Of a stretch of DNA of 64,000 bases, positions 34,003-42,371 are shown one piece after another. The notes below the pieces were generated by a model that did no database searches, was not told the DNA's origin, and saw only the letters and a program-made list of their open reading frames with translations. Origin of the DNA: Palsa-883 sp963847615 (lineage in GTDB: Bacteria; Pseudomonadota; Alphaproteobacteria; Acetobacterales; Acetobacteraceae); NCBI GenBank assembly GCA_963847615.1, contig CAWKAN010000016.1, positions 587,292-651,291 on the forward strand. The letters run 5' to 3'. How positions within the stretch are numbered: position 1 is the first letter of the stretch; every line of letters begins with the position of its first letter. A program made the translations under genes and the position numbers.

Positions 34003-34535
34003 GTCACGTCGGCGACGGCCACGATCCGTTCCTTGAACCCGACAACCGCGGCAATGGCCGGCAGGTCGCTGTGGCCTCTTGCCGCCTGGTTGACCTTGCC
34101 CTTCAGGCGCTGGGTGATGGTGGCGGTGCTCCCCAGGTCGGTTCCCGACACTTCCAGCCGAAAACTGTCTTCCAGATCGCCACCGTCCCAACCCGCTGGG
34201 CCAACATAATAGTCAGCCCCGGTCAGCGTTTGTGCCCGTGCGATGGCAACCAACCCCTTCTCCGCCTCTACGACAGCCAATGAGACGCCATACGCGCCCA
34301 TTTCCGTCGCATCGATATCATTGGCCCAGGCGCGAATTGTGCGTGGATCGGGAACAGCCCAATCAACGGCCCGGACCGATTCGGTTTCTCCCCAACTGAT
34401 AGCCACCTCCGAGGGTGGGGAGTGATGCCTGCTGAGGCACACCGCAGCCGCTTGGCAATAAAAGCTTGCAACCTCGGGCGTCAAACCGGGGTGTCGCTCG
34501 GAAAGATTCTGCAACACGAGGCTTTCCTGCGGCAT
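33999..34535 (-). CDS. Unknown protein, first gene of the insertion pair
   Basis: 178 residues: MPQESLVLQNLSERHPGLTP, FYCQAAAVCLSRHHSP, WANDIDATEMGAYGVSLAVV, GADYYVGPAGWDGG, FRLEVSGTDLG, ITQRLKGKVNQ and FKERIVAVADVT. No family recognised; it reads as a compact alpha/beta protein. Its stop overlaps the start of the TPR-like gene (ATGA), so the two are translationally coupled. Lower GC supports transfer. 34536-34769 holds only a broken coding remnant in two frames. Confidence 0.65.
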   Translation of the reverse strand: MPQESLVLQNLSERHPGLTPEVASFYCQAAAVCLSRHHSPPSEVAISWGETESVRAVDWAVPDPRTIRAWANDIDATEMGAYGVSLAVVEAEKGLVAIARAQTLTGADYYVGPAGWDGGDLEDSFRLEVSGTDLGSTATITQRLKGKVNQAARGHSDLPAIAAVVGFKERIVAVADVT

Positions 34536-34769
34536 GCGGTATCCTCTATCGCTTGGTTAGTGACGAGTTCATCACGTGTGGTGTCACCTAGCAAGCTCGC
34601 TATTGGTCGCGAACCGCGCCTCCAAGTATCGCGCGCCGCTCGCGCGCGTCATCTCAGCGTGATACGGCCCGCGCTTGTGGGGATGCAGATTCCGCGGCAG
34701 GCATCCTCGCCCACGGTCCCGTCATAGCCCAGCCGGGCTGCATCCTCGGCCGACCAAGCGACATAGAAT

Positions 34770-35234
34770 TCAGTCCCTTCCCTCCAGAAAGGCGGCGATC
34801 GCCGGATCGGCCGCAAGTGCCGCGCGTTGTTCCGCGGTCGGTAGCTGTGGCTTGTCGCGCACCTGGTTGACCATGCACAGGAAGCCCATCGGCGCGTCGC
34901 GCGCGGCGCGGAACTGGTGCCAGGTCCAGCCGGGAATCGTGACCAGGTCGAACGGCTGCACTGCGCGCACCGCGTCGCCCAGCAGGCAATTTCCGTGGCC
35001 GCGCAGGATCATCACCGCGTGCATGTGCGCGTGCCGCTCCAGCGTCGAGTGGCCGCCGGCGTCCATTTCGAAGTAGCGCAGTTCGCAGCCGAGCGCGGCC
35101 TCGTGGAACAGCACCTGGCGGGAGATCGCCTTGAACGGCGCGGCGCCGTCGTCCTTGTAGGGCAGGCAGGCGACGTCGTCCCAGCGGTAGTCGGGGTGGA
35201 AGGCGCGCAGGCTGGGCGATGGCTCGATGTCCAA
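34770..35234 (-). CDS. Cupin domain protein
   Basis: 154 residues. The cupin motifs are GHSTLERHAHMHAVMILRGH (His/Glu metal ligands) and VTIPGWTWHQFRA. An upstream N-terminal segment reads FHPDYRWDDVACLPYKDD. Small single-domain cupins act as isomerases, dioxygenases or sugar-binding proteins. It starts 8 bp after the RuBisCO-like protein gene and lies in the same operon. The last residues (EGRD) differ from the duplicated copy (EGTP) because the 3' end was rebuilt by the insertion. Confidence 0.85.
   Translation of the reverse strand: MDIEPSPSLRAFHPDYRWDDVACLPYKDDGAAPFKAISRQVLFHEAALGCELRYFEMDAGGHSTLERHAHMHAVMILRGHGNCLLGDAVRAVQPFDLVTIPGWTWHQFRAARDAPMGFLCMVNQVRDKPQLPTAEQRAALAADPAIAAFLEGRD
34778..34877. 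repeat. 100-bp direct repeat, right copy (inside the cupin)
   Basis: Matches 32692-32791 with one mismatch. The two copies delimit a 2086-bp inserted unit. Confidence 0.9.
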
Positions 35235-35242
35235 TGTTCCCC

Positions 35243-36328
35243 CTACCGATAGCGGTGCGCCGCGACCCTGGTGGTGAAGGCGGCGGTCTCCGCGGTCAGC
35301 CGCTCGCGCGCCGCGAGCAGGCTGCCGCCGATCAGGAGCATCGTGTCCGGACCGTAGAAGTCAAGCAGCTCGGTGACGCGCGACAGCGCCATGCCGCCGG
35401 CGGGCACCGGCAGCGCCGGGCGCAGGTCGTGCAGCGGGGCGCGCGCGGCCTCGGCCAGGCGCCGGCAGGTCTCCGGCGTGTAGCCGAAGCGCCCGCCATG
35501 CGTCGGGAAGATCACCGCGTCGGCGCCGAACAGGCGGAACAGCTTGCCGATCAGCAGATCCGGGGCGATGCGGGCGGCGCCGGCGAAGCTGGGATGGGCC
35601 AGGAAGGCGATATCGGGGAACTCGGCGACCAGCGCCTGCAGCGTGCTGGGCCCGGCCAGCAGCGGGGCGATCAGCGCCGTGTCCAGGCCCTCCTGGCGCG
35701 CCAGCAGGAGCTGGGCGCGCATCGCGTCGAGGCTGCCGGACAGGCTGGGCACGTAACGCGTGGTGCGGCCGCGCAGCGCGGTGGCGCAGGCGCGCACCCG
35801 GGCGGCGAACGGCGAGTAGGCCTGGTCGGCCAGGCCGTGGTCGTCCTTGATGAAGTCCACCCCGCCGTCGGCGAAGCGCGCCGCCAGCGCCGCCAGTTGC
35901 GCGGGCGACAGGCCCTGCGGCTTCAGCGCCGAGCAGGTCAGCGCGCGCCCGTTCGCCGCGACGCGCCGGCGTAGCCCGGCGATGCCGTGGCGCGGGCCGG
36001 CGAAGGTGGCGGCGAGGTCGGGGGGGATCTCGACGTCGGCGAGTGTTACGTCGTCGTGCAGCGAGGTGTTGCCGAACAGCATGTTGAGCAACTGCGCCGC
36101 GTCGCGGCCGATCGTGGCGGTGGCCAGGGCGATCTGCACGGCGAACGTCCCGCCGCCGAGGTCGGCGATGTCGGCGACCTGGCCCACGATGTCGCGCAGG
36201 ATCTCGGGGGCGTCGATGGCGTCGAGCGGCATTTCGACGCTCTGCTCGACGGCGATCGCCTGGGCGCGCGCGGCGATTGTTTCGGGGGCCGCGCGGACGT
36301 GGTAGGTGGCGAGGAAGCGCCCGGTCAT
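35243..36328 (-). CDS. RuBisCO-like protein (form IV)
   Basis: 361 residues with the RuBisCO large-chain fold: FLATYHVRA at the N-terminus, LTCSALKPQGLSPAQLAALA (equivalent of the K175 loop, second Lys replaced by Gln), GGVDFIKDDHGLADQAYSPF (carbamylation loop, KDD then His in place of Glu204), AHPSFAG and TPAGG-like PVPAGGMALSR. The loss of active-site residues rules out carboxylase activity and indicates a form IV protein acting as an enolase, isomerase or transcarboxylase in sugar-acid or sulfur metabolism. First gene of a leftward cluster with cupin, TauD and class V aminotransferase. Confidence 0.85.
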   Translation of the reverse strand: MTGRFLATYHVRAAPETIAARAQAIAVEQSVEMPLDAIDAPEILRDIVGQVADIADLGGGTFAVQIALATATIGRDAAQLLNMLFGNTSLHDDVTLADVEIPPDLAATFAGPRHGIAGLRRRVAANGRALTCSALKPQGLSPAQLAALAARFADGGVDFIKDDHGLADQAYSPFAARVRACATALRGRTTRYVPSLSGSLDAMRAQLLLARQEGLDTALIAPLLAGPSTLQALVAEFPDIAFLAHPSFAGAARIAPDLLIGKLFRLFGADAVIFPTHGGRFGYTPETCRRLAEAARAPLHDLRPALPVPAGGMALSRVTELLDFYGPDTMLLIGGSLLAARERLTAETAAFTTRVAAHRYR

Positions 36329-36353
36329 CGCGGTTGTTCTTGGTTCGTCACGT

Positions 36354-36603
36354 TATGCCGGCGGACGGAAGGATTGACCCATCGGCGCCGCGTTCGCGCC
36401 ATGCCGGGGCTTCGGGTCGGGCCGCAGGCGGGGCCGAGGACGGGGGCCAGCCTGGTGGACACGACTTTGCTTGCTGCACCAAGGCAGGGCTTGCTGCACG
36501 AGGGCGGGGCTTGCTGCACGAAGGCAAGTCGTGGATGGCCGGCCTGCGCCGGCCATGACGTGGTGGGCGGCGTCGATGGGTCGATCCTTCCGTCGGCTGG
36601 TAT
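36354..36603. repeat. Dispersed inverted-repeat element B, copy 2 (long)
   Basis: Ends ATGCCGGCGGACGGAAGGAT and, reversed, ATACCAGCCGACGGAAGGAT. The interior holds three GCTTGCTGCACSARGGC-type repeats (about 36476-36530). It sits just 25 bp upstream of the RuBisCO-like gene start, so it may carry or displace that gene's promoter. Confidence 0.7.
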
Positions 36604-36683
36604 TGGCGGGGTCATGGTGGCGGCGGCATGATCGTTGCGGCATGGTGGCTGCATCATGTTTGCTGCGTGATGCCTGCCGTGGA

Positions 36684-37943
36684 TCAGCCGGGACGCACCA
36701 GGCGGTGCTGCTTGCGGCCGGCGGACAGCTTGATCGCGCCGTCGCGCAGGTCGGCGAGCGAGATCACCAGCGCCTCGTCGGTCACCGCGTCGTCGTTCAC
36801 CCGCGCGCCGCCGCCGCGGATCAGCCGGCGGGCCTCGCCGTTGCTTTTGGCGAGGTCGGCCAGGGTGAACAGGCGGAAGGCCGGGATGCCGGCTTGCAGC
36901 TCCTGGCGCGGCACTTCGATGCTGGGCAGCGTGTCGGCCGCCTCGCCGGCCTCGAAGGCGCGGCGGGCGGTTTCGGCGGCCTGGGCCGCGGCGGGCGCGC
37001 CGTGCAGCAGCGCGGTGGCCTCGGTCGCCAGGATCTTCTTGGCCTCGTTGATCTCGGCGCCGCCGAGCGCTTCCAGCCGCGCGATCTCGGGCAGCGGAAC
37101 GTCGGTGAACAGGCGCAGGAAGCGGCCGACGTCGGCGTCCTCGGTGTTGCGCCAGAACTGCCAGTAATCGTAGGCCGACAGCCGGTCGGCGGTGAGCCAG
37201 ACGGCGCCCTGCGCGGTCTTGCCCATCTTGGCGCCCGAGGCGGTGGCGATCAGCGGCGTGGTCAGGCCGAACACCTGCCTGGCGTCGGTGCGGCGGGTCA
37301 GTTCCACGCCCGAGACGATGTTGCCCCACTGGTCGGAGCCGCCCATCTGCAGGGTGACGCCGTAGCGGCGGTTGAGCTCGCGGAAATCGTAGCTTTGCAG
37401 GATCATGTAGTTGAATTCGAGGAAGGTCAGCGGGTGCTCGCGCTCCAGCCGCAGCTTCACCGAATCGAAGGTCAGCATGCGGTTGATGGTGAAGTGGGTG
37501 CCGACCTCGCGCAGCAGCGGGATGTAGCCGAGCGCGTTCAGCCAGTCGCCGTTGTTCGGCATGATCGCGTCGGTCGGCGCATCGCCGATCGAGCCGCTGG
37601 CGAAGCGGACGAAGGGGGTGAAGCAGCGCTTGATGCCGGCCATGTTGGCGGCGATCTGCGCGTCGGTCAGCAACTGGCGGGATTCGTCCTTGCCGGACGG
37701 GTCGCCGATGCGCGTGGTGCCGCCGCCCATCAGCACGACCGGGCGGTGGCCGTGCTTTTGCAGCAGGCGCAGGATCATGATCTGCACCAGCGAGCCGACG
37801 TGCAGGCTGTCCGCGGTGCAGTCGAAGCCGATATAGGCGGAGACAATTCCCCCGCGCAGCGCGGCGTCGAGCGCCTCGGTGTCGGTGCACTGGAAGACGA
37901 AGCCGCGCTCGGTGGCTTCGTGCAGGAACGGGCTGAGCGGCAT
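36684..37943 (-). CDS. tyrS: Tyrosine-tRNA ligase
   Basis: 419 residues from MPLSPFLHEATERGFVFQCT. Class I motifs are HVGS in DSLHVGSLVQIM and KMGKT in GAKMGKTAQGAVWL, with the tyrosine pocket GFDCTADSLH and QMGGSDQWGNIVSG. A C-terminal S4 RNA-binding domain (RLIRGGGARVNDDAVTDEAL) is complete. Charges tRNA-Tyr in the cytoplasm. Divergent from anmK with 58 bp between starts. Confidence 0.96.
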   Translation of the reverse strand: MPLSPFLHEATERGFVFQCTDTEALDAALRGGIVSAYIGFDCTADSLHVGSLVQIMILRLLQKHGHRPVVLMGGGTTRIGDPSGKDESRQLLTDAQIAANMAGIKRCFTPFVRFASGSIGDAPTDAIMPNNGDWLNALGYIPLLREVGTHFTINRMLTFDSVKLRLEREHPLTFLEFNYMILQSYDFRELNRRYGVTLQMGGSDQWGNIVSGVELTRRTDARQVFGLTTPLIATASGAKMGKTAQGAVWLTADRLSAYDYWQFWRNTEDADVGRFLRLFTDVPLPEIARLEALGGAEINEAKKILATEATALLHGAPAAAQAAETARRAFEAGEAADTLPSIEVPRQELQAGIPAFRLFTLADLAKSNGEARRLIRGGGARVNDDAVTDEALVISLADLRDGAIKLSAGRKQHRLVRPG

Positions 37944-38001
37944 GCGGGCGGGTCCGGATCGGCAGGGTGCGTGGGCTAGCACAGACGGGGGCGGGGGGAA
38001 A

Positions 38002-39114
38002 ATGCTGCGGGTGATCGGGCTGATGAGCGGCACCTCGTTGGACGGGGTGGACGCGGCCTGGCTGGAGACCGACGGCGTGCGGATCGGCGCGCTGGGGCCG
38101 CGGCTGACGCTGCCATACGACGACCGGCTGCGCGCCGACCTGCGCCGGCTGCTGGACCACGCGCCGACGCTGGCGGCGGATGACCGGCGGGTGAAGACGG
38201 CGGCGGCGCGGCTGACCGAGTACCATGCGCGCGCGGTGGCGGCGATCGGGCGGCCGGCGGACCTGATCGGGTTTCACGGCCAGACCATCCTGCACCAGCC
38301 GGCCCGGCGCGGGGCTGGTCCCGGTGGGTCCGGCCCCGACCGGCTCGGGCGGGGGCGGACCTGGCAAATCGGCGATGCCGCGTGGCTGGCGTGGCGGACC
38401 GGGGTGCGGGTGGCGTGGGATTTCCGCTCGGCCGATGTCGCGGCCGGCGGCGAGGGCGCGCCGCTCGCCCCGGTGTTCCACGCGGCGCTGGCCGACGCGT
38501 TGCCGCGGCCGTTGGCGGTGCTGAACATCGGCGGCGTGGCCAACGTGACGTGGCTCGGCGCGGATGGGGGGGTGTTGGCGTGCGACACCGGGCCGGGCAA
38601 CGGGCCGTTGGATGACTGGGTGGCGCGGCACACCGGGGCGGCGTTCGATGTGGAGGGCGCGCTGGCGCGCGGCGGGGTGGTGGATCAGGCGGTGCTGGGG
38701 CGGCTGTTGGGCGATGGGTATTTCGCCCGCCCGGCGCCGAAATCGCTGGATCGGCTGGATTTCGCCACGGCGCTGGCGGCGAGCGGGATCGCGGCGTTGT
38801 CGGCGGCGGATGGGGCGGCGACGCTGGTGGCGTTCACGGCTGGCGCGGTCGCGGCGACCAGGCTGCCGGCGGCGCCGCTGCGCTGGCTGGTCGGCGGCGG
38901 CGGGCGGCGCAATCCGGCGATCATGGCGGCGCTGCGTTTGGTGCTGGGGGTGGCGGTCGATCCGGTGGAGGCGGTGGGGTGGGACGGCGATGCGCTGGAG
39001 GCGCAGTGCTTCGGCTTCCTGGCGGCGCGCGTGGCGGCGGGTCTGCCGCTGAGTTTTCCGGGCACGACGGGGGTGAAGCGGGCTTTGCCGGGGGGGCGGA
39101 TCGCCGAGCCGTGA
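38002..39114 (+). CDS. anmK: Anhydro-N-acetylmuramic acid kinase
   Basis: 370 residues from MLRVIGLMSGTSLDGVDAAW. Family motifs: GLMSGTSLDGVD, GFHGQTILHQP, NIGGVANVTWLG, CDTGPGN and LVGGGGRRNPAIM. AnmK phosphorylates and opens 1,6-anhydro-MurNAc during peptidoglycan recycling. The divergent tyrS-anmK arrangement is common in alphaproteobacteria. Start chosen at the conserved domain; the in-frame extension to 37879 overlaps tyrS. Confidence 0.94.
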   Translation: MLRVIGLMSGTSLDGVDAAWLETDGVRIGALGPRLTLPYDDRLRADLRRLLDHAPTLAADDRRVKTAAARLTEYHARAVAAIGRPADLIGFHGQTILHQPARRGAGPGGSGPDRLGRGRTWQIGDAAWLAWRTGVRVAWDFRSADVAAGGEGAPLAPVFHAALADALPRPLAVLNIGGVANVTWLGADGGVLACDTGPGNGPLDDWVARHTGAAFDVEGALARGGVVDQAVLGRLLGDGYFARPAPKSLDRLDFATALAASGIAALSAADGAATLVAFTAGAVAATRLPAAPLRWLVGGGGRRNPAIMAALRLVLGVAVDPVEAVGWDGDALEAQCFGFLAARVAAGLPLSFPGTTGVKRALPGGRIAEP

Positions 39115-39326
39115 GGCAGCTGCGGGTGGGGGGCTGGCGGCCCGGTCGGGGCGACGGGACGCCGGCAAGAGACATCGGCCGCGGCGGCGCCGCAACGCCG
39201 GTTCGCGTGTCATCCGGTGAGTTTCGGGTCATCGGCGGCCTCGCTGTAGCGACTGGCCTGGACATGGCGGGGGCCGGGCTGGCGGGCCCGCTCGGCCAGC
39301 CGGAATGCGGACAGCGGGGTCGGTTT

Positions 39327-39377
39327 CCGACTGATAGCGACCGCCGGCTGATAGCGAACGCCGACTGATAGCGAATG
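39327..39377 (+). repeat. Three 17-bp direct repeats upstream of phnA
   Basis: CCGACTGATAGCGACCG, CCGGCTGATAGCGAACG and CCGACTGATAGCGAATG lie head to tail. They could be operator iterons or a small tandem repeat. The rest of 39115-39585 holds no supported gene. Confidence 0.7.
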
Positions 39378-39585
39378 ATTGAGGCAGGGTGACGGTGCAC
39401 GAACCGGCTGCCCGCTCCCCGGCCAGGCGGTGTGACAACCTGGTGGCGACGGCCGTCGCGCAACGCTATGGCGCGGGCTGGCGCGCCGGCAGGTTGAAAA
39501 GATGCCGCGAGACGGCCAAGCTCACGATGAAGTGGCCGAAACTCGAAGATCCCGGCCAATGAACCGTGCTGGAAGGCGACGCACC

Positions 39586-40797
39586 ATGGCTGGGCAAATC
39601 GAGGTCAATCAACGACGCTATCGGCTGCCGTCGCATCCGACGGTGGTCGTTTGCATTGATGGATGCGAACAGGAATACATCAATCAAGCCGTGCTTGCAG
39701 GCGTCGCCCCGTTCTTCCAATCATTGCCGGAAATCGGCACGGTGCTGACCGCGGATTGCGTGATACCGTCGTTTACGAATCCGAACAACATGTCCATTGT
39801 CACGGGAGTTCCGCCTGCGGTTCATGGAATCTGTGGAAACTATTTCTACGATCCCGAGACGGGATCCGAGGTTCTGATGAACGATGCAAGACTGTTGCGC
39901 GCACCCACCATCCTGGCCGCGGTATCCGACGCGGGAAAAACGGTTGCGGCGATCACCGCCAAGGACAAATTGCGTGAGCTGCTCGGCCATCAATTGCAAG
40001 GCATATGCTTTTCCGCCGAGCGAGCCAACGAAGCGACGATCGAAATAAATGGTATGGACGACATATTGGCAAAAGTGGGCATGCCGCTGCCTTCCGTCTA
40101 TAGCGCGGAGCTATCGGAGTTTGTATTTGCGGCAGGCGTCATGCTGTTCAGGACAGTTCGCCCCGATTTGATGTATCTTTCGACCACGGACTATGTGCAG
40201 CATAAGCATGCTCCGGGAACGCAACCCGCCAATGAGTTCTATGCCACTCTCGACAGGTATTTGTGGCAACTCGACCACCTTGGAGCCGTGATCGGCATTA
40301 CCGCCGACCATGGGATGAATGCCAAGACCGATTCACTCGGTCGTGCCAATGTGATCTATCTCCAGGATCTGCTTGATCGCGAGCCGGGCCTGGTGGGCAG
40401 CAGGGTGCTGCTGCCGATCACCGATCCCTATGTTGCACATCATGGCGCATTAGGTTCGTTTGCCACCGTGTATGTGAACAATCCGGCTGCCGCGCGAGGT
40501 TTCATCGAGACGATTCCGGGTGTTGAACTTGTGCTCGACCGGGCGGAAGCGTGCCGTCGTTTCGAATTGCCCGGCGACCGGATCGGTGACCTGGTGGTAA
40601 TTTCCGAGCGGTTGGCGGTGATCGGCACCTCGGTGTCGAGGCACGACCTGTCCGGCCTTTCCATGCCGCTGCGGTCACATGGTGGGATTTCGGAGCAATG
40701 CGTTCCCCTGCTGTTCAATCGGAAGCTGGGCTCGATTGAAAGGACCCGACTGCGCAATTTTGATGTTTTTGACCTGGCCCTGAACCACATCGCGTGA
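39586..40797 (+). CDS. phnA: Phosphonoacetate hydrolase
   Basis: 403 residues from MAGQIEVNQRRYRLPSHPTV. An alkaline-phosphatase-superfamily enzyme: metal Asp in VVVCIDGCEQEYI, the Thr nucleophile region VIPSFTNPNNMSIVTGVPPA, LSTTDYVQHKHAPG, GITADHGMNAK and the C-terminal His in LRSHGGISEQ. PhnA hydrolyses phosphonoacetate to acetate and phosphate, the last step of one 2-aminoethylphosphonate route. No phnW or phnY is in the window. The gene uses noticeably more A/T at third positions than its neighbours, suggesting acquisition. Confidence 0.88.
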   Translation: MAGQIEVNQRRYRLPSHPTVVVCIDGCEQEYINQAVLAGVAPFFQSLPEIGTVLTADCVIPSFTNPNNMSIVTGVPPAVHGICGNYFYDPETGSEVLMNDARLLRAPTILAAVSDAGKTVAAITAKDKLRELLGHQLQGICFSAERANEATIEINGMDDILAKVGMPLPSVYSAELSEFVFAAGVMLFRTVRPDLMYLSTTDYVQHKHAPGTQPANEFYATLDRYLWQLDHLGAVIGITADHGMNAKTDSLGRANVIYLQDLLDREPGLVGSRVLLPITDPYVAHHGALGSFATVYVNNPAAARGFIETIPGVELVLDRAEACRRFELPGDRIGDLVVISERLAVIGTSVSRHDLSGLSMPLRSHGGISEQCVPLLFNRKLGSIERTRLRNFDVFDLALNHIA

Positions 40798-40900
40798 GCC
40801 GCGGCTATTGAATGCCATCGGCGGCGATTGCTTCAACTCTCAGGATCGTCGCCAGAGTGTCTTCGGGTGATCGTCGTTCCGCTGCTGCGCCATAGCCCAA

Positions 40901-41235
40901 TCACCTCCGCCAGGCCGGACCCGACGGTGAGCCTTGAGAGCCGCGCGGACAGCCAGGGCTTCCCCCCTCCATCGCCATCCTCGCCGGTTTCGATGCACCA
41001 TTCGGGTCCGCGCAGACCAACCGCACATCGACCGATGGGCGATGCACTGCTGGCAGCGAAGGCGAGTGAGGATCTCGGTGACCGTGTGGTGCCGTCCGTG
41101 GTGGTCGGTCCGATCAGCCAGCCGATACGTTGCCATCCCGTCGCACCAGCCGCATTTCGTCCGCATGCACCAGTCCCGCCAGGCTCCGAGCGGCGTTGTC
41201 GGGGCTGGTCGCCATTGGTCAGCATCGCCAGCCAT
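40901..41235 (-). pseudogene. Zinc-ribbon-like small protein, frameshifted
   Basis: The frame from 41235 reads MAGDADQWRPAPTTPLGAWR, RTKCGWCDGMATYRLADRTD, TVTEILTRLRCQQC. Dropping one base near 41040 gives HRPSVDVRLVCADPNGASKP before a TGA at 40901. The paired CxxC groups suggest a metal-binding ribbon seen in small alphaproteobacterial hypothetical proteins. The assignment is tentative. Confidence 0.4.
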
Positions 41236-41795
41236 TCGGGCAGGGTATGCTCTTATGATGTTCCGGCCGCTCCCGGGGTAGATCGGAAAACGCAACAAGG
41301 TTGCCGCACCGTCGCGAACCCGCCCCAACCAGTCCCACCAAGGTTCCACGGGGCGGTGCTCGCCATCGTCGGGCAGGGCATGGGCGAGACAATTGGCGAG
41401 GGGTGGTGGACGGTGGGTGAGGGTTGGCGGGAGCGTTCGGCCGTGGATACCGGTCCGCTGCGGCCACTCGATTGTGGCGTTGTGCCGGGCCGCGTCCGAC
41501 CTCCCGCCGGACCGATGGTTCGAATGCGGCGATGGGAATCGAATATTCGAAGGCGCAGAGACAGAGGGTGGAACCGTGAAACCAAGCGCAGATGGTCCGC
41601 CGTTTTGACCCAGATTGACCACCTGTCCGGTTACGTAATCAATGGTTTGATATGGCTACGAGGCCGGGGCCGAAAATCCACCCCCCCCACCAGCCAAGCC
41701 GTCACACTATTTCAGTCGGTTTCCCGATGCGCCGCTGCCTCGATGGTGGTGGAAACCGGCGCGGGCGGCAGGCAGGGCCGTGCCACGCGGCGCCG
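41236..41795. other. Intergenic, no supported gene
   Basis: About 560 bases. Open frames here on both strands lack recognisable protein features. A C-run occurs near 41681. Confidence 0.35.
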
Positions 41796-42356
41796 CTACA
41801 AGACCAGCCGTCGCACCAGGGCCGCGGCCTCCGGCGAGGCCCAGTTGGCGGGGCCCTCCAGCCGCGCCCGCTCCATCCCCTTGCGGTCGATGATCACGGT
41901 GGCCGGGATGCCTGCCGCCCCCCAAGCGTCCGCCGCCGCCCCCTTGGGGTCCAGCAGGATCGGCAAGCCGGTGATGGCGTGGGCGTCGAAGAACGCCCGC
42001 ACGGCGTTGGCCCCGCCGCGGTCGGAGGACAGCGGCAGCACGGCGATGTCCTGTGGCGCCAGGGCGCGCGACAGCGCCGCGAGCGCCGGCATTTCCGCCA
42101 CGCAAGGGGCGCACCAGGTGGCCCACAGATTGACGACCATGCCGCGGCCGAGGAACTCGTCCAGCCGGTGCGGCGTGCCGTCGGCGGCCAGAAACACGAT
42201 CGGTGCCGGTGCCACCGGCGGGTCGATCAGCTTCAGCGCCCGGGACAGCGGCGCCAGTTCGGCCGCGCGCGGTTTGCGCGCAACCAGCCCGGCGGCTAGG
42301 GTCCCGCCGGCCGCCAGCCCCGCCGTCAGCAAAGCTCGGCGGCTCAGTGAACGCAT
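41796..42356 (-). CDS. TlpA-type periplasmic thiol-disulfide oxidoreductase
   Basis: 186 residues. A twin-arginine-like signal (MRSLSRRALLTAGLAAGGTL) directs export. The thioredoxin fold has CxxC in NLWATWCAPCVAEMPALAAL, then IAVLPLSSDRGGANAVRAFF and the cis-Pro region GIPATVIIDRKG. TlpA proteins reduce cytochrome c or oxidase maturation factors. It is divergent from argH with 15 bp between starts, an arrangement seen in relatives. Confidence 0.9.
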   Translation of the reverse strand: MRSLSRRALLTAGLAAGGTLAAGLVARKPRAAELAPLSRALKLIDPPVAPAPIVFLAADGTPHRLDEFLGRGMVVNLWATWCAPCVAEMPALAALSRALAPQDIAVLPLSSDRGGANAVRAFFDAHAITGLPILLDPKGAAADAWGAAGIPATVIIDRKGMERARLEGPANWASPEAAALVRRLVL

Positions 42357-42371
42357 GTCGGAACCCCTCTC

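Noticed and set aside
36325..39213. 962-codon open frame on the minus strand
   Set aside because: Overlaps tyrS and anmK in the wrong frame; low-complexity Arg/Pro/His translation.
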